A stretch of 7,676 bases of DNA from Lysobacterales bacterium. GTDB lineage: Bacteria > Pseudomonadota > Gammaproteobacteria > Xanthomonadales > SZUA-36. Below the pieces are notes generated by a model that saw nothing but the letters and a program-made list of their open reading frames with translations, ran no database searches and was not told where the DNA came from. Of the stretch, positions 1-6,648 are shown piece after piece. Location: positions 1 through 7,676 of the forward strand of contig JAPHTE010000388.1 in assembly GCA_026196445.1 (NCBI GenBank), given 5' to 3'. Positions within the stretch are counted from its first letter, which is position 1. The number at the start of each line of letters is the position of its first letter. The position numbers and the translations under genes are program-made.

Positions 1-746
1 AATTTCGGACGATACTTCAGTAACTGGTTTTGACCGGACTTGAAGGTTTTACCCCACCCCGCCATGAACGCCTGTGCTTCCTCTTCACCCATGGCCTTTT
101 TCATGATATCCATGAAGGAGGGTTCCTTGGGTGCCATATCGGCAAAATTCTTGCGTGGATTGACAATGGTTGTCGTGTTACCCATACCACCCGATACCGG
201 GTCGGCAAAAAGATAAAAACCCGGAAACTCGCTGTCCTTGAGGATCGCGTCGATTTTTTTCAAACCCTCGTTGAACTCCCGCCCCATCCCCGGATGGACG
301 TGCCAATCGGTCACCGAGAAGTACTGGTAACCTTCCATGCTTTCGGGCCAGATACCCACCTCATCATCGGTTTTCGTGATCCACGGAATCATATTGGCAA
401 TATGGGGTGCAACTTCTGCCTCAAATTTATTACCCGCTTCCTCGCCCCAATCATGATCAGCGTCAAAATCAGCCCAGTTGTGATCACCTGAACGGGCGAT
501 GTACTTACCCGCATTGGGCCCGGTGATAATGGAAAACCAGTGGTACCGCCAGGCGCCTTCCTTATCCGCCATGTAGTGGTGATAATTGGTGATCGCTTCT
601 TCCAGCGCTTTTTCCTGCCCGTCCTTGGCGGTAATCAGTACGACTTGCGCCAAGCCGTCATTCTTTTCCTCTTCTGCGATGGCCGTTGACATACCGGCCA
701 CCAGCACCATTAAAACGAACAGTAAAAATATTTTCTTCAATTGCAT
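1..746 (-). CDS. Sec-exported protein of unknown function with two alpha/beta repeats (C-terminus beyond window)
   Basis: An open minus-strand frame starts at the ATG at 746-744 and runs without a stop for 248 codons to the window edge, so the C-terminus is missing. A GGGAG Shine-Dalgarno sequence (756-760) sits 9 bases before the start. Residues 1-24 form a classic signal peptide: KK after the start, a hydrophobic core rich in L/F/V, and a probable signal peptidase I site after AIA, followed by an acidic EEEK. The protein is therefore probably periplasmic or secreted. The mature part seems to hold two similar units, about residues 33-96 and 140-208. Each has a beta strand, a helix with conserved Gly and Glu/Lys spacing, a second strand with aromatic residues, and a strand leading into an N-F/W-A-D-F/M motif (NWADFDA, NFADMAP). 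This layout resembles the ferredoxin-like dimeric alpha/beta-barrel fold (ABM/EthD type), but that is inference. The protein is rich in His and Trp (YHWF, DHNW, DWHVH). Function is unknown. It may be co-transcribed with the exporter or have its own promoter. Confidence 0.85.
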   Translation of the reverse strand, partial: MQLKKIFLLFVLMVLVAGMSTAIAEEEKNDGLAQVVLITAKDGQEKALEEAITNYHHYMADKEGAWRYHWFSIITGPNAGKYIARSGDHNWADFDADHDWGEEAGNKFEAEVAPHIANMIPWITKTDDEVGIWPESMEGYQYFSVTDWHVHPGMGREFNEGLKKIDAILKDSEFPGFYLFADPVSGGMGNTTTIVNPRKNFADMAPKEPSFMDIMKKAMGEEEAQAFMAGWGKTFKSGQNQLLKYRPK

Positions 747-849
747 ATTAGAGTTCTCCCTGTGGTTAAAAACCACCACGCATAGTTAATGCGAATGGTT
801 GGCATTACCAGTATAGGAGAAATTTCAAATTTTACAGAAAGATATATAT
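747..849 (-). promoter_or_regulatory. Intergenic leader of the exported-protein gene
   Basis: This 103-base gap separates the last permease gene from the exported-protein gene on the same strand. It is AT-rich next to the permease stop and holds several inverted repeats nearer the downstream start. On the minus strand a TATACT hexamer (815-810) resembles a sigma-70 -10 box, but the sequence 17-18 bases upstream matches the -35 consensus at only about two of six positions, and there is no extended TG. A weak or activator-dependent promoter is possible. Readthrough from the exporter operon is equally possible. No GC-rich hairpin followed by a T-run, which would mark an intrinsic terminator, is seen after the permease stop. 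Confidence 0.3.
762..806. repeat. Three consecutive short inverted repeats
   Basis: Three dyads lie almost back to back. The first is GTGGTT/AACCAC at 762-767 and 771-776, with a 3-base centre. The second is CGCAT/ATGCG at 779-783 and 789-793, with a 5-base centre. The third is AATG/CATT at 794-797 and 803-806, with a 5-base centre. All are perfect, and the first two arms are separated by only 2 bases. They lie between a possible -10 box (815-810) and the Shine-Dalgarno sequence (760-756) of the exported-protein gene. They could be leader hairpins, an operator, or chance. The T-run of the first dyad is in its loop, so it is not a typical intrinsic terminator. Confidence 0.5.
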
Positions 850-2040
850 TCAGAGTTCACGCAGGGCGTGGGCAACCGGTTGCCGCGCGGCTCGAACGGC
901 AGGGAACAGGCCGCCGACGAGACCAATGACGAGGGCAAAGACGATTCCCTGTAGCAACAGGCTGAAATTGACATCAAAGGAAAAGGTGATCGCGCTGAAA
1001 CTGGACCAGTTCAAGGTCGCGGTGCGGAAACCATCAAACGCCAGCCAGGCCAGCGCAGCGCCGATCAAACCACCCATGCACGCCAGCAACAGGGATTCGC
1101 TCAGCACCGAGATAATGACCGGCCCGGAATGGAAGCCCAGCGCCCGCAGCGTGGCAATTTCCCGGGTCCGGGCAGACACCGCCGTATACATGGTATTCAG
1201 TGCACCAAAAATGGCGCCCAGACCCATGATCACCGCTATCAGTGTACCCAGGCCGGTTATCAGGTTGTAAACCATCTCGGATTGTGCGGCGTAGTAGTCA
1301 GTCTCACGCATCGCCTTGACGTTCAACCTGGGATCGCTGGTCAAGTTGTCCCTGAATTCATCAAAGGCAGCGGGTGCAGTCAGCTTTGCGTACACCGACT
1401 GGTAGGAGTTGCCACGCCGGTAGGCAGACTGCAGTACCGAAGCGTCAACCCATATTTCCGACTCGGCCACGCCACCACCTGCTTCGAAAATACCGACGAC
1501 CGGCCATTGTTCCTGGCCGACTTCGATGCTGGAACCTATTTCCAGGCCAGTAAATTGTTCGGTCGCGCCGGACCCGACAATCACCTCGTTCAGCCCCCAT
1601 TCGAACATGCGCCCGTCGACAATTTTGAAATCATTACGAATCTTTGGAGCCTGGCTGAGTACACCGCGCAACGGTACGTTGGCGTCAGTACCCGTAGTGC
1701 GCATCGGCAGGTTGATGATAACGAATAACTCGGGTGAGGCCAGCGTACCGGAATCATCCCGTGCAATGCCAGGCGCCTCGCCAATGATACGAGCCTCATC
1801 GCCACCGAGCCCGCTCATCATCTCCGTATCCGAACCGCTGCGTAACACGACCGCGTTGTCACCCCCGGCGGAGCTTTCCATGGTCCTGGCGATGCCCTGT
1901 GCGATGGACAGGACACCGACCATCACGGCGACCACGCCGGCGATACCGAGCAGCGCGGCTATGGATGAACCCTTGCGTTGCGGTATCGATCGTATACTGA
2001 AACCGATGACTGATATGACCTGGGAGAACCAGTTAAACAT
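850..2040 (-). CDS. ABC exporter permease, FtsX/MacB type (second permease)
   Basis: This 396-residue inner-membrane protein has the MacB-like layout. TM1 is at about residues 27-50, and a large periplasmic domain covers about 51-260. A C-terminal FtsX domain has three TM segments near 262-286, 305-335 and 359-383. The cytoplasmic stretch after TM2 (RTREIATLRALGF, 291-303) is the conserved coupling segment of FtsX-type permeases. The periplasmic part opens with GGDNAVVLRSGSD (59-71), comparable to the start of the MacB periplasmic core domain. No ATPase domain is fused, unlike classical MacB, so it must use the separate ATPase encoded upstream. The start is well supported: AGGAG (2048-2052) lies 7 bases before the ATG, inside the end of the preceding permease gene. 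The gap to that gene is 3 bases, suggesting translational coupling. It is clearly different in sequence from the first permease, so the two probably pair as a heterodimer. The substrate is unknown. The family resembles uncharacterised proteobacterial exporters, by recall only. Confidence 0.93.
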   Translation of the reverse strand: MFNWFSQVISVIGFSIRSIPQRKGSSIAALLGIAGVVAVMVGVLSIAQGIARTMESSAGGDNAVVLRSGSDTEMMSGLGGDEARIIGEAPGIARDDSGTLASPELFVIINLPMRTTGTDANVPLRGVLSQAPKIRNDFKIVDGRMFEWGLNEVIVGSGATEQFTGLEIGSSIEVGQEQWPVVGIFEAGGGVAESEIWVDASVLQSAYRRGNSYQSVYAKLTAPAAFDEFRDNLTSDPRLNVKAMRETDYYAAQSEMVYNLITGLGTLIAVIMGLGAIFGALNTMYTAVSARTREIATLRALGFHSGPVIISVLSESLLLACMGGLIGAALAWLAFDGFRTATLNWSSFSAITFSFDVNFSLLLQGIVFALVIGLVGGLFPAVRAARQPVAHALREL

Positions 2041-2043
2041 CCC

Positions 2044-3195
2044 TCATCTCCTCAAGGCGTCCGCGATCTGCAATTTCTGCGCCTGCAATGCCGGGATGAT
2101 TCCCGCCACAAACGCGGTGGCTGCGATCAACAGCAGGCCCAGGAAAATATCCCTCGTGGGGATATAAAAAACCGGCAGCGAGCCCTGGGTGGGATCACCC
2201 ATGGATACCAGCAGCCACGACAAACCGAGACCGATTGCGCCACCGACCAGGGTGAGGGCCAGGGATTCACCCAGCACCAGCGACAGCACGCCACGGTCGG
2301 TGAAGCCAATGGCTTTCAATACCGCCAGTTCCCCGGTGCGCTCCCGGACCGTGTAGGCCATTGTATTGCCAGCCACCAGCAGGATAGTAAAAAATACCGC
2401 CGACATGATCGACATGATGATAAAACCGATATTGCCAATCTGGTTGGCAAAACCCTGGATAAAGGCGCCTTCCGGTTCCGACTTGGTTTCACTTGGTGAG
2501 TTGGCGAACTCTGCGTCGATCGCCGCCGCCACTTCCGCGGCCGCATCGGGATCCGAAACACGCACGGTATACCAGCCGACCAGCCCTTCACCGAAGGCCC
2601 GGGTTTCATCAAAAAAATCATAACGGAAGAAGAACTGGCTGGTGTCGGTGCCTTTTTCAGCACCGTCGTAAATACCCACCAGGTCGAACTCCCAGGTCCG
2701 CCCACCGTCTTTTTTGCTCCAGATGGTGGCGTTGATTGGAATCCGGTCACCCAGTTTCCAGCCAAACCGTTCTGCCAGGCCCCGGCCTGCTATCGCGCCG
2801 CTGCGTGTGGCCAGCCAGGCCTTTTTTTGTTCATCACTGAGGACGTACTCCGGGTACATGTCGAACAGCTCCTCCGGCACGACCGGCATTTGTGCAAAAA
2901 AATTGCGTGGTTCCTGGTAGATACCGCCAAACCAGGTGGAGTGGGCGGCATTGTCCACGCCTTCTACCTGCTCGATCCTCGACTCGTAGCTTTGCGGCAG
3001 CAACTGGATGATCGATACCTTGTGCCGCACGATAAGGCGGTCGGCACCAGCGACTTCGACACCGGCTGCAAAAGCCTGGCGTATCGCACTCAGGTAGCCA
3101 AACAAAAGAAACGCCACGACAATCGAAAGTATGGTCAAACCGGTACGCAGCTTTTTGCGCTTCAGGCTCGAGAAGATGAGGTACAAGTATTTCAT
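2044..3195 (-). CDS. ABC exporter permease, FtsX/MacB type (first permease)
   Basis: This 383-residue inner-membrane protein has a positively charged N-terminus (LKRKKLRTG, 11-19) followed by TM1 at about 20-40. A periplasmic domain of about 210 residues follows, then an FtsX domain with TM segments near 254-280, 302-330 and 349-370. The motif RTGELAVLKAIGF (286-298) after TM2 is the FtsX-type coupling segment thought to contact the ATPase. The end of TM1 and the early periplasmic part (residues 50-80, with RLIVRHK and a VEGV turn) fit the MacB_PCD-like region of known exporters. It starts 35 bases after the ATPase stop. The Shine-Dalgarno is weak (GAAAG/TTGAG-like bases upstream), so translation may depend partly on coupling. 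It has no fused ATPase and follows the ATPase gene directly. It probably pairs with the second permease to form the transmembrane core. The alternative, two independent homodimers sharing one ATPase, cannot be excluded. Confidence 0.93.
   Translation of the reverse strand: MKYLYLIFSSLKRKKLRTGLTILSIVVAFLLFGYLSAIRQAFAAGVEVAGADRLIVRHKVSIIQLLPQSYESRIEQVEGVDNAAHSTWFGGIYQEPRNFFAQMPVVPEELFDMYPEYVLSDEQKKAWLATRSGAIAGRGLAERFGWKLGDRIPINATIWSKKDGGRTWEFDLVGIYDGAEKGTDTSQFFFRYDFFDETRAFGEGLVGWYTVRVSDPDAAAEVAAAIDAEFANSPSETKSEPEGAFIQGFANQIGNIGFIIMSIMSAVFFTILLVAGNTMAYTVRERTGELAVLKAIGFTDRGVLSLVLGESLALTLVGGAIGLGLSWLLVSMGDPTQGSLPVFYIPTRDIFLGLLLIAATAFVAGIIPALQAQKLQIADALRR
2048..2052 (-). promoter_or_regulatory. Strong Shine-Dalgarno of the second permease
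   Basis: The minus strand reads AGGAG here, 7 bases before the ATG at 2040, and lies within the last codons of the upstream permease gene. It fixes the start of the second permease and supports coupled translation of the two subunits. Confidence 0.75.
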
Positions 3196-3230
3196 CGCTC
3201 AACTTTCACACTGTTTGTTAAACGAACCCA

Positions 3231-3932
3231 TCAGTCCACCGGTTCCGTGCTGAGCCGGCCCTTGTTCAAATACAGGGTGCGAGTCGCCCGCTCTGCAGCG
3301 TGGATATCGTGGGTCACCATGATGATGGTCTTGCCCTGTTCCTGGTTCAGAGCCTGTAACAGGTCGAGAATCTCGTCACCTGATTTACGGTCGAGGTCAC
3401 CGGTGGGCTCGTCGCACAGCAACAGTGTCGGATCCGTGACAATGGCCCGTGCGATACCGGTGCGTTGTTGTTCGCCACCCGATAGCTGTCTCGGGTAGTG
3501 ACCGGCCCGGTGTGCCAATCCGACGATATCCAGGGCAACATTGGCGCGTTTTTTTCGTTCAGCCTTGGACAAACGGGTCAGCAACAAGGGTAATTCCACA
3601 TTTTTTAACGCTGAGAGCACCGGCATCAGGTTATAGAATTGGAATACCAACCCAACGTGACGGGCGCGCCAGGCTGCCAGTTTGCGTTCTGAAAGCTTGT
3701 CGATACGTTTGCCGCCAACTTCCACTACGCCTTCGCTGGGCCGGTCGAGACCACCAACCAGGTTCAAAAGCGTGGATTTACCCGAACCCGACGGCCCCAT
3801 CAGCGCCAGGAATTCACCGCGCGGGATTTCCAGGTCGAGACCACCGAGCACGTGAATTTCTTCCGATCCGCGTTTGAAAACCTTGTCGACGCCCTGCGCT
3901 CTGACGAGGATGTTGTCGCTGTTGTCTGTCAT
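3231..3932 (-). CDS. ABC transporter ATPase, MacB/LolD family
   Basis: This 233-residue cytoplasmic nucleotide-binding protein powers the exporter. All catalytic motifs are present: Walker A GPSGSGKST (46-54), Q-loop Gln98 in VFQFYNL, signature LSGGEQQR (150-157), Walker B LLLCDEP (170-176) with catalytic Glu175, D-loop GDLD (178-181) and switch His208. The length and the VFQFYNLMP and LSGGEQQR sequences are typical of the LolD/MacB/FtsE group, which works with FtsX-type permeases. These generally act by mechanotransmission on the periplasmic side and not by moving substrate through the membrane. Its ATG overlaps the adaptor stop by 4 bases (ATGA), and purine-rich AAGGAAG/GAGGG sequence precedes the start. 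The two permeases follow directly. LolD itself is less likely, because a HlyD-type adaptor is encoded next to it and no LolC/LolE signature was recognised. Confidence 0.96.
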   Translation of the reverse strand: MTDNSDNILVRAQGVDKVFKRGSEEIHVLGGLDLEIPRGEFLALMGPSGSGKSTLLNLVGGLDRPSEGVVEVGGKRIDKLSERKLAAWRARHVGLVFQFYNLMPVLSALKNVELPLLLTRLSKAERKKRANVALDIVGLAHRAGHYPRQLSGGEQQRTGIARAIVTDPTLLLCDEPTGDLDRKSGDEILDLLQALNQEQGKTIIMVTHDIHAAERATRTLYLNKGRLSTEPVD

Positions 3933-5143
3933 CCCTCTACTTCCTTCACCTGCATACCGTTTTCAAGACTCCGGGGTGCGTTGTTAATAACCCTGTCTCC
4001 CGGTGCAAGACCCGAAGTCACCAGTATATCCTTACCGCGTTCGCCAGCCGTGGCGACCGCGCGCCGTTCGGCCACGCCATCCACCACCAACCACACGTAC
4101 TGCCTGTCGCCATTGTCATGGATGGCCGATGGCGGAACCAGGATACCCGCCCGGCCAGTCACTGCATCGTCCCCGGCTTGCTGCTGAAAAGCGACCTTGA
4201 CACCCATGTCCGGCAGGATGCGTGCATCCAGTTCATCAAAACCAACCCGCACCTCCACGGTGGCCCTTTGCCGGTCAGCGGTCGGGATGATGGCGATCAC
4301 GTGACAAGGAATTTGCCAGTCCGGGTACGCGTCCAGGGTGGCAACGATTTTCTGGCCCGCTTTGACCCGGTTGATATAAGCCTCGTTGACATCGATCTCG
4401 ATTTCAAGCGATGTCATGTCGACAATGGTCCCGATGCCGGTGCGGGTAAAGCCGCCGCCGGCCGAGATCGGTGAAATCATTTCGCCCGGCTGGGCATTCT
4501 TCGCTACAACCACGCCGTCAAACGGGGCGCGTATGACGGTGTCTTCCACCTGTTGCCGATAAACGTCCAGTTGTTTTTCAGCCACCTGCACGTCTGCCTG
4601 CTTGCGCTCCAACTGTGCTGCGAGTGATTCCAGGCCTGCGCGCGCGCTGTCCATTTCAGCCTCGCTCGCCAGGCCTCGCCCAAGCAGGTTTTCCGTACGA
4701 TCAAACACCGCGCGTGCCTCGGTCAACAGCGCCCGGGTTTCCTTGAGTGAGGTCTTGGCAGATTTCAGTTGCGCCTCGGCCAGGGCAAAGCTGGTTTCGA
4801 TATTCGAATCATCGAGCCGCGCCAGCACCTGGTCTTTTTCAACCAGCATACCCTCTTCGATCAACACCTCCATGACCTTGCCGGTGAACTTCGAGGACAC
4901 GGTCGCCTGGCGCCTGGCGGTGACGTAACCGGAAGCGTTGAGCACGGTATTAGCCACCCGGTTTGAAATTTCACGGGCCGTGATGGTCCGCACTTCCAAT
5001 GCGGGTTCCGGCTTCAGGAAAATCCAGTAAACAACGGGGGCCAGTACAATCACTACCAATAACAACCATGGCCAGCGCCGCGGTTGTGGTTCCACTTCCG
5101 GTTCACGCTCGATTTTCAACTGGTCAAGCTTGCTGGTTTCCAT
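3929..5143 (-). CDS. Periplasmic adaptor subunit of ABC exporter (MacA/HlyD family)
   Basis: This is a membrane-fusion adaptor of 404 residues from the ATG at 5143-5141. A short cytoplasmic N-terminus rich in Glu and Pro leads to one TM anchor (about residues 24-43, WPWLLLVVIV core). There is no lipobox. The first half of the barrel-sandwich (lipoyl-like) domain lies at about 75-111, followed by an alpha-helical hairpin (about 112-200) rich in Ala, Leu, Glu and Gln. The second half is marked by VIRAPFDGVVVAKNAQPGE (203-221), the hallmark of the family. Beta-barrel and membrane-proximal domains complete the C-terminus. The adaptor should link the permeases to an outer-membrane channel such as TolC, probably encoded elsewhere. 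A longer reading from a TTG at 5188 adds 15 residues but lacks a clear ribosome site. The ATG has AAGGGG upstream, though 12 bases away, so the exact start is moderately sure. It is first of the four exporter genes and overlaps the ATPase start by 4 bases. Confidence 0.93.
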   Translation of the reverse strand: METSKLDQLKIEREPEVEPQPRRWPWLLLVVIVLAPVVYWIFLKPEPALEVRTITAREISNRVANTVLNASGYVTARRQATVSSKFTGKVMEVLIEEGMLVEKDQVLARLDDSNIETSFALAEAQLKSAKTSLKETRALLTEARAVFDRTENLLGRGLASEAEMDSARAGLESLAAQLERKQADVQVAEKQLDVYRQQVEDTVIRAPFDGVVVAKNAQPGEMISPISAGGGFTRTGIGTIVDMTSLEIEIDVNEAYINRVKAGQKIVATLDAYPDWQIPCHVIAIIPTADRQRATVEVRVGFDELDARILPDMGVKVAFQQQAGDDAVTGRAGILVPPSAIHDNGDRQYVWLVVDGVAERRAVATAGERGKDILVTSGLAPGDRVINNAPRSLENGMQVKEVEG

Positions 5144-5172
5144 ATTATCGGGGAACCCCTTGTTGGTGCCAA
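5144..5172 (-). promoter_or_regulatory. Sigma-70-like promoter match directly before the adaptor ATG
   Basis: The minus strand reads TTGGCA (5172-5167), a spacer of exactly 17 bases, then GATAAT (5149-5144). Each hexamer matches the consensus at five of six positions. The spacer contains the dyad GGGGTTCCCC (5159-5150). The -10-like box abuts the adaptor ATG, so transcription would start a few bases inside the annotated reading frame. It could not make a normal leader for that start codon. It may therefore be a chance match, or the real translation start may lie downstream. It is the only promoter-like signal seen in the 65-base gap between gltD and the exporter genes. Confidence 0.3.
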
Positions 5173-5208
5173 ACAACCATACTGCCAAATTCTTTATGCA
5201 GATTCACC

Positions 5209-6648
5209 CTATTGCTCACCATCATGGATACCGAGGTGCTGCAGGATTCCGAGCGCCGCTTTACGCCCATCAGCCACCGCGGTCACGACCAGGTCCGCGC
5301 CACGCACCATGTCACCGGCAGCAAAAACTTTTGGGTTACTGGTCTGGAACGCCAAATCCCCGTTCTCAGAAGCCTGTACCAACCCCCGTTGATCGGTCTT
5401 TATAGTAAACGCTTCAAACCAGGGTTGTGGCGAAGCTCTGAATCCATACGCCACGATTACCGCGTCGGCCTCAATACCAAACTCACTGCCTGCAATGACC
5501 TCCGGGCGGCGGCGGCCATTTTCATCCGCCTCACCAAGCCGGGTCTCCACCAGCCTGACAGTGTTTACCCAGCCATCGTGCACGACGATTTCCTGGGCCT
5601 GTACGTTGAAATGAAATTGCACCCCTTCTTCCAGGGCATTGTCCACTTCACGTTGTGAACCGGGCATGTTGTCACGGTCACGACGGTACAGGCAATGCAC
5701 TTCGCTGGCGCCCTGGCGTATAGCCGTCCTGACACAATCCATGGCCGTGTCACCGCCACCCAGCACCACCACGCGGCGGTGCCTGAGATCAATGAATTCA
5801 TGCTCACCGGCAGGCATACCGAGCAGTGACTTGGTATTGCCAACCAGGTAATCCAGCGCGCGGAAAACGCCAGGTGCGTCCTCACCGGGCATGCCACCTT
5901 CCAAAGGTGTGTAAGCGCCAAGACCGAGGAACACCGCGTCATGCTTTTCCAGTATTTCTTCAAAGGAAATATCGCGGCCAACATGGGTATCCAGTACGAA
6001 ACGGATACCCATTTCCTCCATGATCCGTCGCCGGTTCTTGATCACCTTGTGCTCGAGCTTGAATTGCGGAATACCGAAAGTCAGCAGGCCACCAATTTCT
6101 GGATGTCGATCGTAAACGGTGGCCTCAATGCCGTTGCGCGCCAGTACGTCAGCGCAGGCCAGCCCGGCCGGTCCGGCCCCGATGATACCCACCCGCTGGC
6201 CGCTTTGTTGGACGCCGGACAGGTCGGGGCGCCAACCCATTTCGAAGGCGGTATCGGTTATATAGCGCTCAACGGCGCCGATGGTGACAGCACCGTATTC
6301 GTTGTTCAGTGTGCAGGCGCCTTCGCACAAACGGTCCTGTGGACAGATTCGGCCACATATTTCGGGCAGGCTGTTGGTCTGGTGCGCCAGTTCACAGGCC
6401 TCGATGATGCGGCCTTCCGCGGCCAGTTTTAACCAGTCGGGAATGTAGTTGTGAACGGGACATTTCCACTGGCAATAGGGGTTGCCACAAGTGATGCAAC
6501 GCTCGGACTGGGCTTCGCCGTGCAATTGCTGGAAGGGGTCGTAAATCTCCCGGAATTCATTGCGGCGCAATTTGACGGAACGCTTGTGTGGCTCCAGGCG
6601 GCTGCGATCGATGAATTCGAACTTTTTACGGATATTCAACTTGCTCAT
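5209..6648 (-). CDS. gltD: Glutamate synthase (NADPH) small (beta) subunit
   Basis: This 479-residue flavoprotein takes electrons from NADPH and passes them through FAD and iron-sulphur clusters to the large subunit. There 2-oxoglutarate and glutamine-derived ammonia are converted to glutamate. The N-terminal domain has two Cys groups that bind 4Fe-4S clusters: C51, C54, C59 and C63, then C98, C102, C108 and C112. The FAD-binding Rossmann motif is GAGPAG (157-162) in a GIIGAGPAGLACADVL context. The NADPH-binding site follows at GGGDTAMD (297-304), and the C-terminal FAD segment is VFAAGDMVRGADLVVTAVADGR (split at 441-462). The length matches the usual value of about 470. The ATG at 6648 overlaps the gltB stop by 4 bases (ATGA), with AAGG 7 bases before the start, indicating coupled translation of a fixed subunit ratio. 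All expected residues are present and nothing appears broken. Related NADPH-dependent oxidoreductases (the dihydropyrimidine dehydrogenase N-terminus, NfnB) share the fold, but the gltB neighbour settles the call. Confidence 0.98.
   Translation of the reverse strand: MSKLNIRKKFEFIDRSRLEPHKRSVKLRRNEFREIYDPFQQLHGEAQSERCITCGNPYCQWKCPVHNYIPDWLKLAAEGRIIEACELAHQTNSLPEICGRICPQDRLCEGACTLNNEYGAVTIGAVERYITDTAFEMGWRPDLSGVQQSGQRVGIIGAGPAGLACADVLARNGIEATVYDRHPEIGGLLTFGIPQFKLEHKVIKNRRRIMEEMGIRFVLDTHVGRDISFEEILEKHDAVFLGLGAYTPLEGGMPGEDAPGVFRALDYLVGNTKSLLGMPAGEHEFIDLRHRRVVVLGGGDTAMDCVRTAIRQGASEVHCLYRRDRDNMPGSQREVDNALEEGVQFHFNVQAQEIVVHDGWVNTVRLVETRLGEADENGRRRPEVIAGSEFGIEADAVIVAYGFRASPQPWFEAFTIKTDQRGLVQASENGDLAFQTSNPKVFAAGDMVRGADLVVTAVADGRKAALGILQHLGIHDGEQ

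Noticed and set aside
30..491. Plus-strand frame of 153 codons at the left end
   Set aside because: It is the antisense shadow of the minus-strand exported-protein gene, which has a signal peptide, a ribosome site and coherent composition. The plus-strand product has none of these.
762..776. Possible intrinsic terminator (GTGGTT/AACCAC hairpin)
   Set aside because: The stem is only 6 pairs, the T-run is in the loop and not after the stem, and it sits directly before a ribosome site.
586..789. Plus-strand frame rich in Ser and Thr
   Set aside because: It lies opposite the signal peptide and early part of the minus-strand gene; its low complexity reflects the complement of that coding sequence.
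1129..2167. Long plus-strand frames opposite the second permease
   Set aside because: They lack recognisable domains and overlap a permease frame with conserved FtsX motifs and a strong ribosome site.
2827..3498. Plus-strand frame of 223 codons spanning the permease-ATPase junction
   Set aside because: It runs antisense across two well-supported genes, including ATPase catalytic motifs, and its product has no family features.
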